A stretch of 63,357 nt of DNA from Spirochaetaceae bacterium. Lineage in GTDB: Bacteria; Spirochaetota; Spirochaetia; Treponematales; Rectinemataceae. The stretch covers positions 1-63,357 of the forward strand of contig JANXYQ010000118.1 in NCBI GenBank assembly GCA_025355995.1, written 5' to 3'. Every line of letters starts with the position of its first letter. Within the stretch, counting starts at the first letter, position 1. Below, one piece after another: positions 8,456 through 16,512 of this stretch. The translations under genes were made by a program, and so were the position numbers. The notes below the pieces were generated by a model. The model worked only from the letters and a program-made list of their open reading frames with translations, did no database searches and was not told the DNA's origin.

Positions 8456-8806
8456 ATGGCTCTCGACGTATCCCAGATACTCTCCGCCTCGCAAATCCAG
8501 ATCGACGGCGCGAAGCGCGCGTCGATCCCTCCCGAGCAGGCCGCCGCGGCGCAGGAAACGGCGGCGCGAGCCGCCGCCGAGGCGCCGATCGACCTGAAGA
8601 TAATCATCCGCGACCTCCAGCGCGTGAGCGAGGCCTTCAACCGCCGCCTCTCGTTCAGCATCAACGAGAAGCTCGGCCAGGTCGTCGTCAAGGTCATCGA
8701 CAACGACACCGATAAGGTAGTGAGGGAGATTCCGCCCACGGAATTGCAGCACGTCTACGAGCGGATCCGCGAGGTCATAGGCATCCTTTTCGACAAGTCA
8801 GCCTGA
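8456..8806 (+). CDS. flaG: FlaG family flagellar protein
   Basis: The 116-residue protein has a variable N-terminus and the conserved FlaG C-terminal domain: RRLSFSINEKLGQVVVKVIDNDTDKVVREIPPTELQHVYERIREV (~60-105). FlaG proteins affect filament length and are often encoded between flagellin and fliD, as here. A GGAGG element lies 6 nt before the ATG. It is probably co-transcribed with fliD (72-bp gap with no terminator). Confidence 0.9.
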   Translation: MALDVSQILSASQIQIDGAKRASIPPEQAAAAQETAARAAAEAPIDLKIIIRDLQRVSEAFNRRLSFSINEKLGQVVVKVIDNDTDKVVREIPPTELQHVYERIREVIGILFDKSA

Positions 8807-8878
8807 CCCCCGCTACGCAGTGGCGCCCACGAAAGTGGGGCGGTTCCGCACCGAGCCCGATCCTCCCTCGAGGCGATT

Positions 8879-10891
8879 ATGTCCGACATCTCCATCCCGG
8901 GAACCGCCAGCGACAAATACGGCACCCAGAAGCTCATCGAAGGCCTCATGAAGGTCGAGCGCGTGCCGCGAGACGCCACTGCCGAAAAGATCAAGACTCT
9001 CCAGACCCAGAAAACGGTCTGGCTCGACTTCAACCAGCGGCTCGGCACGCTCCGGACCGGGGCCCAAAACCTCTACAACTTCAAGAACCCCTTCAATGCG
9101 AGGCTCGCCAAATCATCGGACGAGGACTCGCTCTCCGCAACGGCAACGAGGGAGGCCCTCGAGCAAACCCGCAACGTGCTCGTGAAGCAGGCCGCGGCCG
9201 CGGACCGCTTCATCTCCTCGGAGCTCCCCAAGGACTACAAGGTGGCCGCGGGCAGCTACGCCTTCTCCATAGGCGACAAGAGGGTCGAGCTGAATTTCGG
9301 CGGAGGAAGCCTCCAGGACTTCGCCGACGCCCTGACCCGGAAGGGCGGCGAGCTGCTCAGGGCCCAGGTCGTATCGATCAAGACGGACACCAAATCCCTG
9401 GTCGTCGAGTCGCTCAAGACCGGGGCCGCGAGCCGGCTCGGTTTTTCCGGGGACGCGGTGAAGCTTGCCCTCGATACCGGGCTTGTCGAGCGCGTCTCCT
9501 CATCCAGGCAGGAACTCGAGGGCGCGAAGGCCGTCAGGTGGGACAAGCCGCTCGACGCTTCGGCGATCAAGGCCGACAGCCTCGTCCTTACCGCGGGGGG
9601 CGAGGCCAAGCTGGAGCTCCGGCCGCAGGTCAAGACCGCGGGCATGGTGCTCGAGGTCGAGTACCGCCTGACCCGCTTGCCGCGGGACCGCACGCCCTCG
9701 ACCCCGACCGGCCCGAGCCTCGGCCCGGTCGGCTCCGCCACCTTCGAGGGCATCACCGTGACCGGCGCGCCTTCCGCCTCGGGGCTGCCGGAGTGGGCCG
9801 CCCCGCCCTCCCCCGCCGTCCTCGAGGACCTCTCGATGGCGAGCGTGATCGGGGGCGACGGCGCGGTGCGGCCCCTGCCCGAGCTCGCGGACGGCGAGGG
9901 CACCCGAACCATAACCGTCAAGCTCGACGGCTACGGCGGCTCCGCGGCGGCCCTGGGCTTCCGCGTCCGGGACACCACCAGGCGGCTCGAGATCCTCAAG
10001 GCCAGGGTCTACGACCCCGCCGAGGCGGGCGGTTTCCGCCCCCTCAAGGCCGTCTCGACTGCCCAGGACGCCGTGGTATCCGTGGACGGAATCGAGGTGA
10101 CCCGGAGTTCCAACGCCATATCCGACGTGATCCCGGGCGTGACGCTCAACGTGAAGGCGGCCTCGGAAAAGCCGATCCGACTGAAGATTCAGCCCGACAG
10201 GGAGGCGGTCCAGGCCGCCATCGTCGCCTTCGTCGGCAACTACAACAAGCTCATGGGGCAGATAAACATCCTCACCCGCTCGGACGAAAAGGTCATCAAC
10301 GAAATCACTTACTTCACCGACGAGGAGAAGAAGACCGCGAAGGAGAGGCTCGGGACCCTCCAGGGCGACTCGACGCTGAATCTCCTCAGCGGCTCGCTGC
10401 AAAGGCTGGCCACCACTCCTTACCAGACGAAGGACGGATCCGCCATGGTCCTCCTGTCCCAGCTCGGCGTCGCCACGAACGCGAGCCAGCCGGGGGCGGG
10501 CGGCGGCTTCGATTCGGCCAAGATGAGGGGCTATCTGGAGATCGAGGACGAGACCCTGGCGAAGGCGCTCGACGAGCACTTCGAGGCGGCGAAGCAGCTC
10601 TTCGGTAACGACACGAACGGCGACCTCATCGTCGATTCGGGCATAGCCTACGCGGTGGACGCCCTGCTCAAGCCCTATGTCGAGACGGGCGGAATACTCT
10701 CGCTGAAGACGGGGACCCTCGATACGCAGATCGGCAACGAGAAGCGCAAGCTCGATAGCCTCGACGCGCAGCTGGTCTCCAAGGAATCCGAGCTCAAGCG
10801 CAAGTACGGAATGATGGAATCGAGCCTGAACAGGATGGAGAGCGCCGGCAGCTCGATAGACAGTTTCTCCAAGCAGAATTCGGGCCAATGA
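8879..10891 (+). CDS. fliD: Flagellar hook-associated protein 2 (filament cap) FliD
   Basis: The 670-residue protein opens MSDISIPGTASDKYGTQKLIEGLMKVERVPRD, a FliD_N-type segment (GTxSxxDTxxLIxxLM). It contains AQDAVVSVDGIEVTRSSNAISDVIPGVTLNVKAAS (~395-430), the hallmark of the FliD family, and a C-terminal coiled coil (KLDSLDAQLVSKESELKRKYGMMESSLNRMES). FliD caps the growing filament and folds flagellin. The protein is long compared with enteric FliD (~470 aa); the extra length is a Pro/Ala-rich insertion and extra domain around residues 220-370, typical of spirochaete homologues. ATG follows GAGG by 6 nt. Confidence 0.93.
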   Translation: MSDISIPGTASDKYGTQKLIEGLMKVERVPRDATAEKIKTLQTQKTVWLDFNQRLGTLRTGAQNLYNFKNPFNARLAKSSDEDSLSATATREALEQTRNVLVKQAAAADRFISSELPKDYKVAAGSYAFSIGDKRVELNFGGGSLQDFADALTRKGGELLRAQVVSIKTDTKSLVVESLKTGAASRLGFSGDAVKLALDTGLVERVSSSRQELEGAKAVRWDKPLDASAIKADSLVLTAGGEAKLELRPQVKTAGMVLEVEYRLTRLPRDRTPSTPTGPSLGPVGSATFEGITVTGAPSASGLPEWAAPPSPAVLEDLSMASVIGGDGAVRPLPELADGEGTRTITVKLDGYGGSAAALGFRVRDTTRRLEILKARVYDPAEAGGFRPLKAVSTAQDAVVSVDGIEVTRSSNAISDVIPGVTLNVKAASEKPIRLKIQPDREAVQAAIVAFVGNYNKLMGQINILTRSDEKVINEITYFTDEEKKTAKERLGTLQGDSTLNLLSGSLQRLATTPYQTKDGSAMVLLSQLGVATNASQPGAGGGFDSAKMRGYLEIEDETLAKALDEHFEAAKQLFGNDTNGDLIVDSGIAYAVDALLKPYVETGGILSLKTGTLDTQIGNEKRKLDSLDAQLVSKESELKRKYGMMESSLNRMESAGSSIDSFSKQNSGQ

Positions 10892-10914
10892 TAGCCAATA
10901 AGGATGGATGCTGA

Positions 10915-11271
10915 ATGCGGATCACCGTGAACGGGGCGCCCCTGGCCCTCGACGAGAAAGAACGAGGCACCCTCGGCGAGCTGCTGGCCGAAGCGGACGA
11001 CATCCTCGATAGGGCCGGAGCGGTCATCGTATCCCTCAAGGTAGACGGCGAGGAGGTCGACGCCGAGGGCTATGCAGGCTTCGCCGAAAGGCGGGCCGCG
11101 TCGGTCGGGAGCGTCGAGATCCGCGCCGAAAACGCGACCGCGATACGGGTGCGCGCCCTCGAGACCCTCCTCGAGCTGCTCGCGATAGCCAAGCGCACCG
11201 CCGAGGATACGGCCGCCGAGGATACGGCCGCCGAGCCGACTGCCAACGACGGCGCCGATGCCCCGGGTTGA
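10915..11271 (+). CDS. Small hypothetical protein of the flagellar cluster
   Basis: The 118-residue protein begins MRITVNGAPLALDEKERGTLGELLAEADDIL, followed by SLKVDGEEVDAEGYAGF, and ends in a repeated acidic Ala/Thr tail (AEDTAAEDTAAEPTANDGADAPG). I do not recognise the family. The N-terminal strand-helix-strand pattern is vaguely beta-grasp-like. It starts 23 bp after fliD with AAGGA about 10 nt upstream, and its 3' end overlaps the next gene by 14 bp, so it is expressed with fliD. A chaperone or regulator role for FliD/FlaB would fit the location but is inference only. Confidence 0.72.
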   Translation: MRITVNGAPLALDEKERGTLGELLAEADDILDRAGAVIVSLKVDGEEVDAEGYAGFAERRAASVGSVEIRAENATAIRVRALETLLELLAIAKRTAEDTAAEDTAAEPTANDGADAPG

Positions 11272-12292
11272 GGCCCTTCCCCCGGGCGTACCCTCGCCGG
11301 GTTCCTTCGACCTCCTCTCGCCCGATTCGATAGCCGCGGCCGTCGAGGGCAGCCTCGGCGTCGGCACGGACGGCATGATCAGCGCCTACCCGAGCTATGT
11401 GAACCGCGTGTACGGCATGAGGCTCGATGATGAGCGCGAGGTCGTGGCCAAGTTCTATAGGCCGGGCAGGTGGTCGCGGGAGGGCATCCTCGACGAGCAC
11501 CGCTTCCTTCGGGACTGCGCGGAAGCCGAGCTGCCCGTGGCCACGCCGCTCGCGCTCGAAGGCGGGGACACCCTCGGGGAGCTCGTACTGGAGGGCGATT
11601 CGGGCGACAGCCCCTTCCTGTTCGCCCTTTTCCCGAAGATGGGAGGGCGCAATTTCGACGCCGAGACGGACGACGACTGGCTGCGCCTCGGGGCCGTCCT
11701 CGGCCGGCTCCACGCGGTCGGCGGCCTCCGCTCCGCCCCCGCGCGCCTTCGCTGCGACCCCGAGAGCCTCACTCTGCCGCTGATGCGCGGACTCCTCGAG
11801 GAGGGGCTCGTCCATCCCGAGCTCGCGGTGGAATTCGAGGATCTCTGCTCGCAGGTCATGCGATTCCTCGCTCCGCGCTTCGGGGGCCTGGCCTTCCGCC
11901 GCATCCACGGCGATTGCCATCGCGGGAACATACTGGATCGCCCGGGATCCGGGCTGCTGATCATCGACTTCGACGACATGATGACGGGACCGGCGGTCCA
12001 GGATCTCTGGCTCCTCCTGCCCGACCACGCCGCCCAGTGCAGGAGGGAGCTCGGCCTCCTCGTCGAGGGCTACGAGGCCTTTCTCCCCTTCGACCGGCGG
12101 GAGCTCTCCCTGGTCGAGGGCCTGCGCTTCATGCGCATGGTCTATTTCCTGGCCTGGCGCTCCCGCCAGCGCAACGACCGCTGGTTCCGCGAGAGCTTCC
12201 CGGAATGGGGAGGCAAGGGGTTCTGGACCGCCGAGCTCGAGGACTTGCGCGATCAGGCCGAGCTGGTGAGCGGCGAGGGCGAGGGACGCTGA
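11258..12292 (+). CDS. srkA: Stress response kinase A-like Ser/Thr protein kinase (YihE/RdoA)
   Basis: The 344-residue protein has the APH/choline-kinase-like fold of SrkA: VVAKFYRPGRWSREGILDEHRFL (~45-70, with the ATP Lys), the catalytic loop FRRIHGDCHRGNILDRPG (~213-230) and the metal-binding IDFDDMMTGPAVQDLWLLL (~233-251). E. coli SrkA phosphorylates protein targets during envelope and oxidative stress. It overlaps the preceding small gene by 14 bp, which suggests translational coupling at the end of the flagellar transcript. A short hairpin (CGGGCT/AGCCCG, 12295-12311) lies between it and the convergent murD. Confidence 0.87.
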   Translation: MPRVEALPPGVPSPGSFDLLSPDSIAAAVEGSLGVGTDGMISAYPSYVNRVYGMRLDDEREVVAKFYRPGRWSREGILDEHRFLRDCAEAELPVATPLALEGGDTLGELVLEGDSGDSPFLFALFPKMGGRNFDAETDDDWLRLGAVLGRLHAVGGLRSAPARLRCDPESLTLPLMRGLLEEGLVHPELAVEFEDLCSQVMRFLAPRFGGLAFRRIHGDCHRGNILDRPGSGLLIIDFDDMMTGPAVQDLWLLLPDHAAQCRRELGLLVEGYEAFLPFDRRELSLVEGLRFMRMVYFLAWRSRQRNDRWFRESFPEWGGKGFWTAELEDLRDQAELVSGEGEGR

Positions 12293-12302
12293 GCGGGCTG
12301 AC

Positions 12303-13715
12303 TCAGCCCGGAGGCTGACCCAGCGATTCCCTCACGGTCTCCTTGAACTTGCGGCCGCGGTCGAACTCGTGGACGAACATCCCGAAGGATGCGCAGCCCG
12401 GGGAGAGGAGCACGGTGTCGCCGCTCTTCGCGCGGGAGCGCGCCGCCTCGACGGCGGGAGCGAGCTCGTCGAAGGGGCCTAGGTAAGGAACGCCGTCCTC
12501 CGCGAGGAGGGGCAGCAGCTTTTCCGTGCCCGTGCCCGCGAGGAGGATCACGATCTTGGCCTTCGAGTAGACGGAGCGGACGCTCTCGAAGTCGATATTC
12601 TTGTCCGTGCCGCCCGTGATGAGTATCACCGGCCCCACGAAGGAATCGAGCGCGGCGCCCACGGCCTGGGGTATGGTCGCGGCGGAATCGTTGTACCAGG
12701 CTGCCCCATCCTTTTCCGCGAAGCGCTCTAGGCGATGCTCGACGCCGGGGAAGGTCGCCATGGTCCGCGAGACCTCGGCCGCGGCCAGGCCGTAGGTGCG
12801 GCAGGCCAGGGCCGCCGCGAGGAGATTCTTGCGCTGATGCTCCCCGGGCACTAGGAGCTCGGCCGGTAGGATCTCCTCGGCGGCCGCGCCATCTGCGGCG
12901 GCCGAGTAGAGGCCGCGCCGGGAAGGTCCGCTCTCGAGCCAGGCGCCCGGGACGCTCGCGCTCGCCGAGGAATACCAGAGCACCGAGCCGCGCGTCTCGG
13001 CGGCGAAGGACCTGCCCCAGGGCTCGTCCCGATTGCAGATCGTGAAGCAGGAGGAGTCCTGGTCGGAGTAGATCAGGCGCTTGTCCGCGACGTATTCCTC
13101 CATCGAGGAGTAGCGATTCATGTGGTCGGGCATGATGCTCGTGAGGACCGCGATCCGAGGCTTGAGCACCCCGAGGCCCTTCATGTCCGCGAGCTGCCAA
13201 GAGGAGAGCTCGAGGACCACCGGCGTATCCCTCCCGCAGCGGCCCAGGAAGGATAGCGGCGAGACCGTGATATTCCCGCCGAGGAAGGCGGCCTTGCCCG
13301 AGGACGAGAGCGAGTGGAAGATGGCGCTCGAGACGGAGGACTTGCCCTTGGAGCCGGTGACGGCGATGACGGGCGAGGGGGAGAAGCGCAGGAAGAGGGA
13401 GACGTCGGTCTCGACCGTCTTGGCGGCCCTGATATAGGGCGAATCCGGCCGAACCGCGGGATTCTTTATCACGAGGTCCGCGGAGGAGAAATCGTCCAGC
13501 TCGTGGCGGCCCAGGACGTAGCGGATCGGCAGTCCCCGCAGGGCCTCGAGTGTGTCGGACAGGGCCGCCTCGTCCTTCGTGTCCGTCACGGTTACGAGGG
13601 CGCCGCTCTCCGCCAGGAAGCGGGCGCTCGCGAGGCCGCCGCCGTTCAGCCCCAATCCCATGACCGTGGCCTTGAGGCCGCGGAGATCCTCAGCTCGCGC
13701 TATCGTCGGTCTCAA
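12303..13715 (-). CDS. murD: UDP-N-acetylmuramoyl-L-alanine:D-glutamate ligase
   Basis: The 470-residue protein contains the Mur-ligase ATP loop VIAVTGSKGKSSVSSAIFH (~115-133), IMPDHMNRYSSMEEYVADKRLIY (~187-210, with the DHxxRY-type motif), HRLERFAEKDGAAWYNDSAATIP (~325-347) and the MurD-typical ITGGTDKNIDFE (~362-373). It adds D-Glu to UDP-MurNAc-L-Ala in the cytosol. TTG at 13715 is the chosen start because AAGGA lies 8-9 nt before it; it overlaps the upstream gene by 26 bp, implying coupling. The N-terminal Rossmann segment ATVMGLGLNGGGLASARFLA is intact. Confidence 0.93.
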   Translation of the reverse strand: MRPTIARAEDLRGLKATVMGLGLNGGGLASARFLAESGALVTVTDTKDEAALSDTLEALRGLPIRYVLGRHELDDFSSADLVIKNPAVRPDSPYIRAAKTVETDVSLFLRFSPSPVIAVTGSKGKSSVSSAIFHSLSSSGKAAFLGGNITVSPLSFLGRCGRDTPVVLELSSWQLADMKGLGVLKPRIAVLTSIMPDHMNRYSSMEEYVADKRLIYSDQDSSCFTICNRDEPWGRSFAAETRGSVLWYSSASASVPGAWLESGPSRRGLYSAAADGAAAEEILPAELLVPGEHQRKNLLAAALACRTYGLAAAEVSRTMATFPGVEHRLERFAEKDGAAWYNDSAATIPQAVGAALDSFVGPVILITGGTDKNIDFESVRSVYSKAKIVILLAGTGTEKLLPLLAEDGVPYLGPFDELAPAVEAARSRAKSGDTVLLSPGCASFGMFVHEFDRGRKFKETVRESLGQPPG

Positions 13716-14655
13716 GTGCGTATTCCTTCATGTCCCGATCGTTTAGGTAGGAGCGCATCGAGACGCCCTTGAGTATCTCCTTCCAGGAGGCGGGCACCCG
13801 ATCTCGCAACTCAATGAATTCGGGCATCGTCTCCGAGAAGCTCGATTCCTTCAGGGCGTTTTGTATCCGCTCCATCTCGGGCGACAGGAAGGATATGGCC
13901 CTGTGGAGCAGGGGCAGGATGCGTTTCCTGCGCTCCATCCCGGGCGGAACGGCCTCGGCGCAGACGGTCTTGTACTTGCAGAAGAGCGGATAGAAGGGGT
14001 AGGTGCGGACCCCTTCCGGGAGGATGATCTTGGAGAAGAATTTGGAGAGGTCGTTGTCCATCCAGATGCCGTGCAGGAGGTAGCCACGCCCGGTCTCGCC
14101 GATCCAGGTGTCGGAGATCAGCTGCTTCACCTTGAAGGCGCGCGCCTTCCCGAGCTCCCACATGACCGCCTCGAGGGGTATGAATTCGCTCTCGATGAAG
14201 AGGTGCCTGGTGCGAAAGGCGGGCGTGACGTCGTTGGTCGCCGCCTCGACTATCTCGCCCTGGAAATGCCGGAACACGAGATCGATCTTGAGCAGGAAGA
14301 GATAGACCGTGCTCTCGACCTTGTAGAGCCTGTAGAACCTCGGCTTGAGGGATTCGGAGGGATCGAAATAGTAGGTGAGCCCGCGGAAGACGTCGGGGAG
14401 GACGTCGGAGAGCTGGCGCACGAGGTCCCGGAGGGCGTAGGCATAGGGGGCGCTCGGGATTTCGGTGTGCACGTCGTGATGGATGGGGAAGCGCGGCATC
14501 ACGATGTCGGCGCCGAGCTCGAGGAAGAGCTCCTCGCTATGGTTATAGCGGACGGCGCAGGAGAAGCCGCGCGCGTGGTCGGGAATGGCCGCTATCACGG
14601 CGTTGATCTCGGCATCCGGATAGACGACGCGGATCTCGTTTAGGAGCTCATCCAT
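13690..14655 (-). CDS. Conserved hypothetical protein upstream of murD
   Basis: A 321-residue soluble protein (MDELLNEIRVVYPDAEINAVIAAIPDHARGFS...) with no signal peptide or membrane segment and no motif I can assign. Features include a histidine-rich FPIHHDVHTEIP stretch (~55-66), a DPSESLKPRFYRLYKVESTVYLF segment (~100-122) and a basic, helical C-terminal half. A nucleotidyltransferase-related fold is conceivable but unsupported. It overlaps murD by 26 bp, so its product is made together with MurD. Its own promoter appears at 14668-14695 (TTGCAA, 16-nt spacer, TATACT). Confidence 0.75.
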   Translation of the reverse strand: MDELLNEIRVVYPDAEINAVIAAIPDHARGFSCAVRYNHSEELFLELGADIVMPRFPIHHDVHTEIPSAPYAYALRDLVRQLSDVLPDVFRGLTYYFDPSESLKPRFYRLYKVESTVYLFLLKIDLVFRHFQGEIVEAATNDVTPAFRTRHLFIESEFIPLEAVMWELGKARAFKVKQLISDTWIGETGRGYLLHGIWMDNDLSKFFSKIILPEGVRTYPFYPLFCKYKTVCAEAVPPGMERRKRILPLLHRAISFLSPEMERIQNALKESSFSETMPEFIELRDRVPASWKEILKGVSMRSYLNDRDMKEYALETDDSAS

Positions 14656-14667
14656 GTTTCTTGGACA

Positions 14668-14695
14668 AGTATATCTCTATTATCGCGGCTTGCAA
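14668..14695 (-). promoter_or_regulatory. Sigma-70-like promoter of the murD operon
   Basis: Minus strand TTGCAA (14695-14690), a 16-nt spacer and TATACT (14673-14668); the ATG lies 12 nt further on, giving a leader of only about 5 nt. It follows directly after the terminator of the ABC exporter. Confidence 0.5.
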
Positions 14696-14724
14696 AGAAG
14701 GCCCGCCGATGGGCTGCGCGGGCC
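14693..14724 (-). terminator. Terminator of the ABC exporter operon
   Basis: Read on the minus strand, GGCCCGC (14724-14718) pairs with GCGGGCC (14706-14700) across an 11-nt loop, followed by TTCTTTG. It begins immediately after the stop codon of the exporter gene at 14725. Confidence 0.65.
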
Positions 14725-16512
14725 TCAGGCGATTCCTGAGCTCGACAGGTGCTCCTCTATGAAGGCGCGATAGGCGGCGTTGCTCTCCACGAGCTCCTCG
14801 TGGACGCCGAAGGCGCGGAGCTCGCCGGCCTCCAGGAAGAGCACCTTGTCGGCGTATTTCAGGGTGGAGAGGCGATGGGAGACGATCACGCAGGCGAGGT
14901 CGCTGGACCAGGCTCCCAGGGCACTCATGAGCCGTTCCTCGTTGCGGGCGTCGAGGCTGGCCGTGACGTCATCGAGGAGGAGGAGCCGGGGACCGCGCGC
15001 GACCGCCCGCGCCAGGGCCAGCCTCTGCCGCTGACCCCCCGAGACGCTCGCACCCCGCTGGCCGAGCGAAGTCTGTGAGCCCGAGGGGAAGGATTCGACC
15101 TCCTCGGATACCTGGGCCAGCGCGAGGGCCTCGGCGAGGGCGTCGTCGCTTATCGCTCCGCCGTCGCCGGGGGAGCCGAAGGCAATGTTGTCGCGTATGC
15201 TGCCGGAGAAGAGCAACGCCTCCTGGGGAACGTAGCCCATGATCCGGGCCAGGCCGGCCTCGTCCGCCTCGGCGAGGGAGAGGCCGTTGATGCGGACGCA
15301 GCCCCTGGCGGGCTCGAGCAGGCCCGCGAGGAGCTTGACGAGCGTGGTCTTGCCCGAGCCGACCTGGCCTATCACCGCGAGCTTCTCGCCCTTGGCGAGG
15401 GCGAAGCTCAGGCCGCGGACCGCCTCCCGATCGCGGTCCGCGTAGCGGAAGCTCAAGTCCTCGACCTCGAGGCTCTCGAGGGGCCCGGCGGGGAAGGGGA
15501 GGCCCGAGGACCTGCGGGGAGGGAAGGCGCGCATCTCCTCGAGGCGATCGATGTTGACGAAGGCTCGCTTGCCGGATACAAAAAGCTGGGGAATGTCAAG
15601 GATCGGGTACACGAGCATGCCGAGGTAATTGTAGAGCGCGTAGAAGGTGCCGATGCTGATGTCGCCCTTGACGGCCATCCAGCCCCCGACGAAGACCACG
15701 CCGAGCTGCATGACGTAGTCGATGTACATGTAGACCATGCGGAGCACGGTCTCGAGCCTGGCGACGGCCATCTCCGTGCCGAAGCGCTTCGAGAGGGCTT
15801 CCGAGAAGAAGCGGCGGTACTTTCCCTCGCAGGCGTAGGCCTTGATGATGCGGAGGCCGGAGAAGCTCATCTCGAGCTGGCTGTTGATGTCGGAGATCGC
15901 TTCCTGGTTGGCCTTGAAGCTGTCGTAGATGCGGTCTTGGGCGATCGCGAAGACCGCGATCATGACGGGGAGGGGTATGAGGCTTATCAGCGTGAGGCGC
16001 CAGTCGAGGAGGAGCATCGCCGTCAGGCAGAAGCAGACCTTGCTGACCGACTCGACCGCCCGGAAGATGCCGGAGCAAAGGAACCAGGAAAGCTTGGGGA
16101 AGTCGTAGATGTCGTCGGTCAGGCGGGTGACGACGTCGCCCGATCGGAAGGCCGCGAAGAATCGATAGTCCTTGCGCATGACCTCGCCGAAATACCTTCG
16201 CCTGATGATGTAGTCGAAGACGCTATTGACCGCGCCGCGGACCCCTGGGAATAGGTTGGCGACGAAGCCTACGCCCCCGACTGCGAGCACGAGCAGCGCG
16301 AGCCGGCGTATGCGGGCGGCGGACTCCGGCTCCGGGACGCGCGACTCGACGAGTCCCTGTATGAGGTCGATGAGCAGCTTGGAAAGATAGGGATAGGCGA
16401 CCGCGACCGCGCTCGAGAGGAGGGTGAGCGCGAAGAGGAGGGCGATGAGGCCCTTGCGCTCCCTCCAGATGCGCCAGATCCACGCGATGCGCGATACCTT
16501 AGCCCCTGGCAT
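14725..16512 (-). CDS. ABC exporter half-transporter, degenerate-site subunit
   Basis: The 595-residue protein has an N-terminal six-helix ABC exporter domain (~18-310) and an ATPase domain: Walker A GQVGSGKTTLV (~381-391), signature VSGGQRQRLALARA (~480) and Walker B LLLLDDVTASLD (~503-514), H-loop SHRLST. The residue after the Walker B Asp is Asp instead of the catalytic Glu, the pattern of the degenerate site in heterodimeric exporters such as TM287/288 and LmrCD. It overlaps its partner gene (16499-18265) by 14 bp. The pair probably exports lipids, drugs or peptides; the substrate cannot be read from sequence. Confidence 0.9.
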   Translation of the reverse strand: MPGAKVSRIAWIWRIWRERKGLIALLFALTLLSSAVAVAYPYLSKLLIDLIQGLVESRVPEPESAARIRRLALLVLAVGGVGFVANLFPGVRGAVNSVFDYIIRRRYFGEVMRKDYRFFAAFRSGDVVTRLTDDIYDFPKLSWFLCSGIFRAVESVSKVCFCLTAMLLLDWRLTLISLIPLPVMIAVFAIAQDRIYDSFKANQEAISDINSQLEMSFSGLRIIKAYACEGKYRRFFSEALSKRFGTEMAVARLETVLRMVYMYIDYVMQLGVVFVGGWMAVKGDISIGTFYALYNYLGMLVYPILDIPQLFVSGKRAFVNIDRLEEMRAFPPRRSSGLPFPAGPLESLEVEDLSFRYADRDREAVRGLSFALAKGEKLAVIGQVGSGKTTLVKLLAGLLEPARGCVRINGLSLAEADEAGLARIMGYVPQEALLFSGSIRDNIAFGSPGDGGAISDDALAEALALAQVSEEVESFPSGSQTSLGQRGASVSGGQRQRLALARAVARGPRLLLLDDVTASLDARNEERLMSALGAWSSDLACVIVSHRLSTLKYADKVLFLEAGELRAFGVHEELVESNAAYRAFIEEHLSSSGIA